Source: an uncultured Barnesiella sp.
Lineage (GTDB): Bacteria; Bacteroidota; Bacteroidia; Bacteroidales; Barnesiellaceae
Direction: 5' to 3'
Assembly: GCA_944320995.1 (NCBI GenBank)
Contig: CALUJQ010000002.1
Coordinates: forward strand, 62,001 to 126,000
DNA length: 64,000 bases
Shown piece by piece: positions 18,336 to 25,652 of this stretch (position 1 is the first letter of the stretch; each line of letters begins with the position of its first letter). Position numbers and translations under genes: made by a program. The notes under the pieces are model-generated. The model saw only the letters and a list, made by a program, of their open reading frames with translations. It was not told the origin of the DNA and did not search any database.

Positions 18336-19208
18336 TTATTTAACAATATCCAAAATCTCTACCTCGAAGACGAGTACCGAGTTGGTCGGGATTTTGTCGC
18401 CACCGCCACGAACACCGTAGCCCAGTTCGGCAGGGATATACAGGATATATTTGCCACCTTTTTGCATCAACTGCAAACCTTCGCCGAAACCTTTAACTAC
18501 ACCGGCAGGCGAGAATGTTGCGTTGGCGTTGGCATCGAATTGAGTTCCATCGATCAATGTACCTTTATAAGATACTTTTGCACGTTGGTTCGATTGAATT
18601 TTATCGCCTGTTCCCGCTTTAACGACCTTGTAGAGCAAGCCCGATTCGGTCTTTACGACACCCTCTTCTTTGGCTTTTTCAGCAAGGAAAGCCTCGCCTT
18701 TTGCCAAATTCTCTTTGGCTTCGGGAGTCTCGGCCAAACGAGCAAGTTCTTCTTTTTCCTTAGCTTCTGCGGCAGCTCTGAAAATAGCATCGAGTACCGA
18801 GTTGGCTTGCATGGCCGGAATCAACAACGTCGTATCGCCCTCCATAGCTTGCTTGTATGCTTGAACAAATGTAGGAATATCGACTTCTACGCCGGTCCCT
18901 TGTTTGATATTGTTCAACATCTCTTTGATATAAAGTCCTTGGCTCAATCCCATTTCATAGGAACGTTGAGTAGAATCGGTTTTCAACGCAGCGACCAAGC
19001 CTTTCATAAAGTCGTTAGGATCGATGCCTTTCAACTGTTCATACATGCCTGATTTCATAGCTTCGCCAAAACGGGCGCCATTCGAAACGCCCAATGCATA
19101 ACTTGCACTATCTGCTGCATTTTCCAATTTAGTAGCGGTTTTGTTTCCGCAAGACGACATTGCCGTTAAACCGGCGAGTGCCACACAAAATAAAATAGTC
19201 TTTTTCAT
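18336..19208 (-). CDS. FKBP-type peptidyl-prolyl isomerase, lipoprotein
   Basis: 290 residues. The signal ends in a lipobox with Cys at 20 (AMSSCGNK). An FKBP_N dimerisation region (about 30-165) precedes the FKBP domain (about 185-290), which holds VSYKGTLIDGTQFD, KGFGEGLQLM and AELGYGVRG. It folds proteins on the periplasmic side of the envelope. It follows a second FKBP gene by 17 bases on the same strand; the pair looks like a duplication with different cell addresses. Confidence 0.94.
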   Translation of the reverse strand: MKKTILFCVALAGLTAMSSCGNKTATKLENAADSASYALGVSNGARFGEAMKSGMYEQLKGIDPNDFMKGLVAALKTDSTQRSYEMGLSQGLYIKEMLNNIKQGTGVEVDIPTFVQAYKQAMEGDTTLLIPAMQANSVLDAIFRAAAEAKEKEELARLAETPEAKENLAKGEAFLAEKAKEEGVVKTESGLLYKVVKAGTGDKIQSNQRAKVSYKGTLIDGTQFDANANATFSPAGVVKGFGEGLQLMQKGGKYILYIPAELGYGVRGGGDKIPTNSVLVFEVEILDIVK

Positions 19209-19225
19209 TTTTATTGGGTAAATAA

Positions 19226-19810
19226 TTACAATATTTTTATGAGTTCAACTTCAAAAACAAGAGTTGCATTCGCCGGGATACTCCCTCCGGCACCCTGCTC
19301 CCCATAGGCCAATCCCGAAGGGATATACAGTTTCCAACGCGAGCCTTCGGGCATCAACTGCAAAGCCTCTACCCACCCGGGTATCACTTGGTTTACACCA
19401 AATACAGCCGGAGTCCCCCGTTGTATCGAACTGTCAAATACTTGTCCGTCGATCAATGTGCCATGATAATGGCATTGAACTCTGTCGGTTGCTTTCGGTT
19501 TGCGGCCTTTCCCTTCGGCAAGTACCTCGTATTGCAACCCGCTGGGGAGTGTCACCACACCGGGACGCTTGGCATTCTCGGCCAAAAATTTCTCACCGGC
19601 ACGTTTGTTTTCTTCGGCAATCTGTTCTTGCAGATTCGAAAAAAACTCGTTGATTATTTGCTTCGCCTCATCGAATGTGATTTCCGGCTTTTCCTGTTTA
19701 TATACAGCCTCTACACCCTTGGCAAAATCCTCGACATTCAACGACTTGATGCCCGAGCCTAAAAAATTATGCCCCATGCTGAGACCTAATGAATAACTTA
19801 ATTTGTCCAT
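19226..19810 (-). CDS. FKBP-type peptidyl-prolyl isomerase without signal peptide
   Basis: 194 residues. It begins directly with the FKBP_N region (KLSYSLGLSMGHNF) and shows no signal sequence, so it should be cytoplasmic. The C-terminal FKBP domain (about 95-194) has CHYHGTLIDGQVFD, VIPGWVEALQLMPEG and SGLAYGEQG. It is the first gene of a pair with the lipoprotein FKBP downstream. Confidence 0.94.
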   Translation of the reverse strand: MDKLSYSLGLSMGHNFLGSGIKSLNVEDFAKGVEAVYKQEKPEITFDEAKQIINEFFSNLQEQIAEENKRAGEKFLAENAKRPGVVTLPSGLQYEVLAEGKGRKPKATDRVQCHYHGTLIDGQVFDSSIQRGTPAVFGVNQVIPGWVEALQLMPEGSRWKLYIPSGLAYGEQGAGGSIPANATLVFEVELIKIL

Positions 19811-20054
19811 TTTTCTTTTTTTCTATTTATTTTTAAGCAAATATTATAACAATATTTGCGTGGCGAAGATAGGGCTTTTATAATTAATTCAATAAATTCC
19901 TCTTAAAAAAAAACATAATTCCGTGAGAATAACTGTTTTTATCGACTTACCGTATAATATTTTCATCAATTCTCTTGCGTTCATCGGCTATTTATCCTAA
20001 TTTTAGGTGTATTGTTTTTTGCATCGGGAATCTATTATCTAAATAACAATTGTC

Positions 20055-20747
20055 ATGAAAAAGAAATTGGTTGTATTGACAGGCGCGGGCATGAGCGTGG
20101 AAAGCGGGCTCTCCACATTTCGTGACAGCGGAGGACTGTGGGACCGTTACCCCGTAGAAGATGTCGCCACTCCCGAAGGCTGGGAAAAGAATCCGGCTTT
20201 GGTACAAGAATTTTATAACACGCGACGTAAGGAATTACTTTCTATCGAGCCGAATCAAGGACATATAGGTCTTGCCTCGCTCGAAAAGGATTACGACGTG
20301 ACCATCATTACCCAAAACGTGGACAATTTGCACGAGCGGGCAGGAAGCACAAAGATCATACACCTGCACGGCGAGTTGACCAAAGTGCGTTCGGTCAAAA
20401 ACGAAAGCCGAATATACGAGCTATCGCCCGACCACTATGAGATTGCTCCCGATGAAACCGATTCGTACGGCGACCGGTTGAGGCCTCATATCGTATGGTT
20501 CGGCGAAGCCGTTCCCATGATAGAACCGGCTATCGATATTACCGAACAGGCCGACATATTCGTCGTGATAGGCACCTCGCTCAACGTTTATCCGGCCGCC
20601 GGATTGCTCCGTTATGTACGGCCACAAGTCCCCATATATCTCATCGACCCGAAAGAGGTGAAAGTTCCGGTGAATCGTCCTGTCCACGTGATTCAAAAAG
20701 GAGCGTCGGAAGGAGTTGCCGAACTCATTCGCCTGCTACGCCAATAA
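20055..20747 (+). CDS. Sirtuin NAD-dependent protein deacylase lacking the zinc cysteines
   Basis: 230 residues. The NAD-binding motifs are intact: GAGMSVESGLSTFRD (10-24), TQNVDNLHERAG (86-97), catalytic His 105 in HLHGE, GTSLNVYPAAGL. Tyr 54 and Arg 57 (YNTR) form the YxxR pair that defines desuccinylase/demalonylase-type sirtuins. The protein contains no cysteine, so the four-Cys zinc site of most sirtuins is absent and the small domain is shorter. Removal of acidic acyl groups from lysines is likely from family knowledge. The gene is divergent from the FKBP pair and convergent with the Na/Pi symporter. Confidence 0.92.
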   Translation: MKKKLVVLTGAGMSVESGLSTFRDSGGLWDRYPVEDVATPEGWEKNPALVQEFYNTRRKELLSIEPNQGHIGLASLEKDYDVTIITQNVDNLHERAGSTKIIHLHGELTKVRSVKNESRIYELSPDHYEIAPDETDSYGDRLRPHIVWFGEAVPMIEPAIDITEQADIFVVIGTSLNVYPAAGLLRYVRPQVPIYLIDPKEVKVPVNRPVHVIQKGASEGVAELIRLLRQ

Positions 20748-20759
20748 CTCCCGACCACA

Positions 20760-20797
20760 ACATAACGGCCCGCCGATTTTTCGGCGGGCCGTTATGT
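20760..20797. terminator. Perfect 17-base-pair hairpin between convergent genes
   Basis: 17 perfectly paired bases (20760-20776 with 20781-20797) around a TTTT loop. It lies 12 bases after the sirtuin stop and 18 before the stop of the Na/Pi gene on the other strand. No long T run follows on either side; it probably stops or stabilises transcripts from both sides. Confidence 0.7.
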
Positions 20798-20814
20798 TAT
20801 ATCGATTTCATTTC

Positions 20815-22638
20815 TCAAGAGTATCTCTCCTGCTGTTGCTTGATGGCATCTACCACATTGATGACATAATCGCCCAATCGCTCGCACTCCGAAATCATAT
20901 CCATATAATAGATTCCCGACTGATACTCGTAATGCTTGTTGTTGATGTTCTCGATATTGGACACACGCAACTGGTTGCGATAATTATTGATTTCGCACTC
21001 TTTGTTGTATGAAACCATTATATCGTTCATGGCAGGCTCATTGGTCGAAAGCAAGGCCACCATATTGGAAAGAGCCTCGGAATTGAGTTTGAACATCGCA
21101 TCGATATTATTGACAATCTCTTCGTTAAACTCGATATGAGAATCTTGTTTCCGTTGCAGCGTACGAGCCAAATTATAACAGCAATCGCCTATGCTCTCTA
21201 TCTCGGTTACAATGGCGAGCATACTGTTTACCATCATTTTTCCTTCGAAACTCAATCGGCCGCCAACGACCCGATTCAAGAAGCCGGCGATTTCCAACTC
21301 CATGCGGTCACAAATCTGCTCATATTTCTCTATTCTATTGTATAATTTCAAATAGGCTTCGCTCCCCTCCTTCTCATGCAACAGGTCCTCGACCATGCCA
21401 AACATACGCTGTACCCGCTCGGCATATACCGCAATCTCTTGATGTGCTTGGGGCAAATTCAATTCCGAAGCCGACAACATTCCCCTCGAAATAAATTTCA
21501 ACTGGAACTCTTCGTCGTTCTTGTCTTTTACCCGCACTAAACGAGTAACGATTTTCTCATATAGGCCTGTAAACCAAATCATAATAGTCACATTGATGAC
21601 ATTGAAAACCGTGTGGAACATCGACAATCCGAACGATACCGAAAACTGCATAGCGGCAAAATGTTCTCTTTGTTGCTCAAATCCGGGTGTATGAAGGGTC
21701 TCTCCATTATTCAAGGCATTTATCAACGCCGGATTTGCCTGCTCGTTGGCTGCTACAAACGACATCAATTCCGTCGGATTCCCCACTCCCAACGACGTGC
21801 ATATCCACACGATAAAGCGAATGAACGGATAGTACAAAACCAATGTCCAAATCGACCCGAGTACATTGAACAACAAATGCCCCATTGCTGCCCGTTTAGC
21901 CGACACGTTCGCTCCGATAGAGGCCAACAACGGAGTGATTGTCGTTCCTATGTTACTACCCAAAATCAAAGCCGCAGCAATGTCAAAAGTAATCCACCCT
22001 TTGCTACACATAATCAACGAAATCGCCAATGTCGCACTCGACGCCTGCACGATCATCGTCACAATGGCACCTACGGCACAAAATATGAGTATCGATAAAA
22101 AGCCCAGCCGGGTATAAGAGGTCAAAAATTCAAATATCTCGGGATTACTCCTCAAATCAGGGACCGAATGGTTCAAATAGTCGAGCCCCATAAACAAGAA
22201 CGAAAAGCCGATGAGAAACTCACCCCATGACTTGCGGGTACTGCTGCCCGAAAAAAGAAGAGGCACTCCTACTCCTATCAACGGCAATGCAAAAACAGTT
22301 ATATCGACCTTAAACCCAAAAAGAGCGATAATCCATGCGGTGACCGTGGTCCCTACATTGGCTCCCATAATGACAGCCATAGACTGCCCCAATGACATCA
22401 ACCCGGCATTTACGAAACTAACAACCATTACCGTCGAAGCCGACGAACTCTGGATCAATGCCGTGATTAAAATTCCGGTAAACATTCCTGAAAACCGATT
22501 CTTGGTCATGACTGCAAGAATATTGCGCAACCTGTCGCCTGCCACCTTCTGCAATCCTTCGCTCATGACCTTCATTCCATACAGGAACAAACCAACCGAC
22601 CCGATCAAGGTCAAGAAGTCCAGAAATGTGTAGTCCAT
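20815..22638 (-). CDS. Na/Pi cotransporter with C-terminal PhoU-like domain
   Basis: 607 residues. The N-terminal half (about 1-330) has two Na/Pi cotransporter repeats, with GTALIQSSSASTVMV-type (ITALIQSSSASTVMVVSFVN) and VQASSATLAI blocks, the QSSS motifs that bind phosphate and sodium. The C-terminal 200 residues are helical and PhoU-like, matching YjbB-type transporters. Import or export of phosphate across the inner membrane is expected. A TAAATTTG element at 22729-22722 may be its -7 promoter box. Confidence 0.93.
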   Translation of the reverse strand: MDYTFLDFLTLIGSVGLFLYGMKVMSEGLQKVAGDRLRNILAVMTKNRFSGMFTGILITALIQSSSASTVMVVSFVNAGLMSLGQSMAVIMGANVGTTVTAWIIALFGFKVDITVFALPLIGVGVPLLFSGSSTRKSWGEFLIGFSFLFMGLDYLNHSVPDLRSNPEIFEFLTSYTRLGFLSILIFCAVGAIVTMIVQASSATLAISLIMCSKGWITFDIAAALILGSNIGTTITPLLASIGANVSAKRAAMGHLLFNVLGSIWTLVLYYPFIRFIVWICTSLGVGNPTELMSFVAANEQANPALINALNNGETLHTPGFEQQREHFAAMQFSVSFGLSMFHTVFNVINVTIMIWFTGLYEKIVTRLVRVKDKNDEEFQLKFISRGMLSASELNLPQAHQEIAVYAERVQRMFGMVEDLLHEKEGSEAYLKLYNRIEKYEQICDRMELEIAGFLNRVVGGRLSFEGKMMVNSMLAIVTEIESIGDCCYNLARTLQRKQDSHIEFNEEIVNNIDAMFKLNSEALSNMVALLSTNEPAMNDIMVSYNKECEINNYRNQLRVSNIENINNKHYEYQSGIYYMDMISECERLGDYVINVVDAIKQQQERYS

Positions 22639-22821
22639 AAAAGTTTCTTAAATAGTTGTTTTATTGCCGTCTTTGTGGTATATTTATCTCTCAAACTTGC
22701 ATCGAATGAAGCATTCGTTTGCAAATTTATACAAATAAAAATATTTGTACAGAGTAAAGATTATTGTTTTACTTTTATTAACTATCAAAACAGGTAGAGG
22801 CAATTACACCCTACAAACATT

Positions 22822-24495
22822 ATGGAAAAAGAATCTTTTGACGTTTATTGTGTAAACAACCGAAAAACAATACGCGTAAATGGCGGCGAAAGCCTGCTCG
22901 AAATCTATCGGCTGGCAAACCTTCAACTGACCAATAGGCCCGTCTGTGCCTATGTCAACAACAAAACCGAAGAGCTAAAATACCGAGTATTCGGTCCTAA
23001 GGACATCGAGTTTCTCGACACCTCCAATCCTTCGGGTATGCGTACATACGTGCGCTCCCTTTGCTTTGTCATGTATAAAGCCATCAACGATATTTTCCCG
23101 GGAACAAGATTGCGCATTGAGCACTCCTTGTCCCACGGCTATTACTGTCTGCTCGACAACCAAAATGCAATAGAGCCCCATTCCATCGAAAAAATCAAGC
23201 GTCGTATGGCTCAAATCATCGCCGAAGACATTCCCTTCAAAAAGATAGAGTGCCACACCGACGAAGCAATCAAGGCTTTTCGCAAACAGGGCATGTTCGA
23301 CAAAATAGAGCTGTTACAATCGACACACCAGCTATATACCCAATACCACACGCTCGATGGTTTGGCCGACTCCTATTACAGTTGGCTCACCCCTTCGACC
23401 GGATATTTGCAGGCTTTCGACTTGGTCAAGTACAACGGAGGGCTGTTGTTGGTCCCTCCAATACCCGGCAACCCCGAAAAACCCTCTCCGATAGAGCCAC
23501 AAGAGAAAATGCTCCATGCCTTTAAAGAATACCTCACGTTCAACAAAATCATCGGATTAAGCAACATAGGCGACCTCAACAAAGTAGTGGAAACACGACA
23601 AGCAACCGACCTCATCAAGGTTGCCGAAGCCCTGCACGAGAAAAAAATCAGCAAAATTGCCGACGATATAGCCACACGTTACCACGAAAAAGGCACGCGC
23701 ATCGTCCTCATCTCAGGACCCTCATCTTCGGGGAAAACGACTTTTTCAAAAAGGCTTTCCATTCAATTGATGACCAATCTGATCAAACCGGTAGCCATCT
23801 CTCTCGACAACTATTTTGTCAATCGCGAAGAGACGCCACGTGACGAATCGGGCGATTACGATTACGAATCGCTCTATGCGTTGGACCTCGACCTATTCAA
23901 CAAAGACCTCAATCGGTTACTGCAAGGCGAAACGATTCAAATGCCCACATACAATTTCGAATTGGGAAAAAGGGAATATCGCGGCAACACGCTGAAACTG
24001 GACGAAGGGGCTGTCCTTATTTTGGAAGGAATACACGGGTTGAACCCCGACTTAACACCTCAAATCGAACCGCATCTCAAATATCGCATTTACGTTTCGG
24101 CATTGACCACAATCTCTATCGACGACCACAACTGGATACCCACAGCCGACAACCGGCTCCTGCGCCGTATTATCCGCGACTTCAAATACCGCGGAGCCTC
24201 GGCACAAAGTACCATTGCCCGATGGGGAAGCGTGAGACGGGGTGAAGAAAAATGGATCTTCCCTTATCAGGAAAACGCCGATGCCATGTTCAATTCGTCG
24301 TTGCTCTTCGAATTGGCCGTTATGAAAGACTATGCCCAACCTATACTCAGCGCTGTACCGCACAACTGCCACGAGTATGCCGAGGCCCATCGGTTGCTCC
24401 GGTTCTTGGGATACTTCCAATCTATCAATCAACGGGAAATTCCTCCGACATCGCTATTGCGCGAGTTCCTCGGTGGAAGCAGTTTCAAATATTGA
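22822..24495 (+). CDS. Uridine kinase-type nucleoside kinase fused to a threonyl-tRNA synthetase-like N-terminus
   Basis: 557 residues. Residues of about 1-60 look like a TGS domain and 60-190 like the second additional domain of threonyl-tRNA synthetase (HSLSHGYYC), followed by GYLQAFDLVKYNGGLLLVPP. The C-terminal half (from about 285) is a P-loop kinase of the phosphoribulokinase/uridine kinase family, with Walker A ISGPSSSGKTTFSKR and SLDNYFVNRE. The kinase part predicts ATP-dependent phosphorylation of a nucleoside; the role of the tRNA synthetase-like part is not known to me. It is a single gene between divergent Na/Pi and convergent prenyl synthase. Confidence 0.88.
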   Translation: MEKESFDVYCVNNRKTIRVNGGESLLEIYRLANLQLTNRPVCAYVNNKTEELKYRVFGPKDIEFLDTSNPSGMRTYVRSLCFVMYKAINDIFPGTRLRIEHSLSHGYYCLLDNQNAIEPHSIEKIKRRMAQIIAEDIPFKKIECHTDEAIKAFRKQGMFDKIELLQSTHQLYTQYHTLDGLADSYYSWLTPSTGYLQAFDLVKYNGGLLLVPPIPGNPEKPSPIEPQEKMLHAFKEYLTFNKIIGLSNIGDLNKVVETRQATDLIKVAEALHEKKISKIADDIATRYHEKGTRIVLISGPSSSGKTTFSKRLSIQLMTNLIKPVAISLDNYFVNREETPRDESGDYDYESLYALDLDLFNKDLNRLLQGETIQMPTYNFELGKREYRGNTLKLDEGAVLILEGIHGLNPDLTPQIEPHLKYRIYVSALTTISIDDHNWIPTADNRLLRRIIRDFKYRGASAQSTIARWGSVRRGEEKWIFPYQENADAMFNSSLLFELAVMKDYAQPILSAVPHNCHEYAEAHRLLRFLGYFQSINQREIPPTSLLREFLGGSSFKY

Positions 24496-24500
24496 TCCAC

Positions 24501-24531
24501 AAAAAAAGGCTCGATTCCATCGAGCCTTTTT
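24501..24531. terminator. Bidirectional intrinsic terminator
   Basis: Stem 24503-24514 with 24520-24531 (GGCTCGA/TCGAGCC core), loop TTCCA, with A residues on the left and T residues on the right. It serves the nucleoside kinase and the convergent prenyl synthase. Confidence 0.9.
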
Positions 24532-24558
24532 CTATACCTTCCCACAAGTTTATTAGTG

Positions 24559-25542
24559 TTATTTTTCCCGCTCTATCGTATAATCCAATATCGAGACCAA
24601 CGCATCGACGGTATCCGACGGCGAGAAATCCGACAACAACTCCACCGCCTCGTTGCGTATCCGCTTCATCGTTTCATAGGCATATTCAATACCGCCTTGG
24701 CCCTTCGCATATTCAATAAGGGTATTGACATGCTCCAAAGATAAATGCTCTTCGCTCAGCAGCAATTCTTTCATGCGCCGGTTCTCCTCGCCTGTCCCAT
24801 GAGTTACCGCATAGATAAGCGGCAACGTTATTTTTCCCTCCCGCAAATCATTTCCGGTAGGTTTACCGATAACCTTATCCTCGTAATAATCGAATATATC
24901 GTCCTTGATTTGGAAACAGAGCCCCAATTTTTCACCGAAGAGACCCAACCGCTCTACCATTTCTGCCGGAGCATCGACCGACAACGCTCCTACCTGCATA
25001 CAAGCATAAAACAACGAAGCCGTCTTGCGACGAATCACCTCGAAATAGGCCGACTCATCGAGCAAGTGATTGCGGGCATTGGACAACTGGTCGATCTCGC
25101 CCCGGGCCAAATCCCGGCCCAAAACGCCCAAGCAGGTAACAATCGGCATCTTTTTCGTCCTGATCGAGCAAGCCAAAGCGCACGACACAAAGTAATCGCC
25201 CACCAAAACAGCAATACGATTGTCATATAAATGGTTGATAGTAGGCAATCCGCGACGTTTTTGCGACTCATCGACCACATCGTCGTGAATCAGACTGGCA
25301 TTGTGCAACATCTCCAACGATGCTGCTGCGTCGATTGCCTCACGGGGTACATCACCGAACAATTTCGCACACAGCAACACCAAAATAGGCCGAATCTGTT
25401 TACCTTTACTTTCGAGATAAACTTGAATCACCTCATTCATCAGAGGGCTATTCGTATGTAACGATTCGGTCAGAGTCTCATTCAACAGAGCAAGCTCGTT
25501 GGCGATAGGCTGCCGTATGATAGAAAGTTTGTCCATATTCAT
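24559..25542 (-). CDS. Long-chain polyprenyl diphosphate synthase
   Basis: 327 residues. The first Asp-rich motif is in LIHDDVVDES and the second in QIKDDIFDYYED, with GKQIRPILVLL near the N-terminus. It extends isoprenyl diphosphates from IPP for quinone or carrier lipid synthesis, probably an octaprenyl-type enzyme; the chain length cannot be read. It is functionally linked to ispG elsewhere in the window. Two in-frame ATGs (25542 and 25536) are possible starts. Confidence 0.93.
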   Translation of the reverse strand: MNMDKLSIIRQPIANELALLNETLTESLHTNSPLMNEVIQVYLESKGKQIRPILVLLCAKLFGDVPREAIDAAASLEMLHNASLIHDDVVDESQKRRGLPTINHLYDNRIAVLVGDYFVSCALACSIRTKKMPIVTCLGVLGRDLARGEIDQLSNARNHLLDESAYFEVIRRKTASLFYACMQVGALSVDAPAEMVERLGLFGEKLGLCFQIKDDIFDYYEDKVIGKPTGNDLREGKITLPLIYAVTHGTGEENRRMKELLLSEEHLSLEHVNTLIEYAKGQGGIEYAYETMKRIRNEAVELLSDFSPSDTVDALVSILDYTIEREK

Positions 25543-25652
25543 TTATTCTGGTGCAAAAATAGTAATAAAACAAAAGAATCCGTATTTTTATCGTAATTTT
25601 ACCGCATTGTAAAGATGGTTTTTTAATTCTTATCTACAAATCGCATATCCTT

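Noticed and set aside
20760..20797. Perfect inverted repeats here and at 34595-34641 considered as insertion sequence ends or single CRISPR-like units.
   Set aside because: They are single, lie at the ends of convergent genes, have loops of 4-5 bases and no transposase or repeats nearby. Terminator function explains them.
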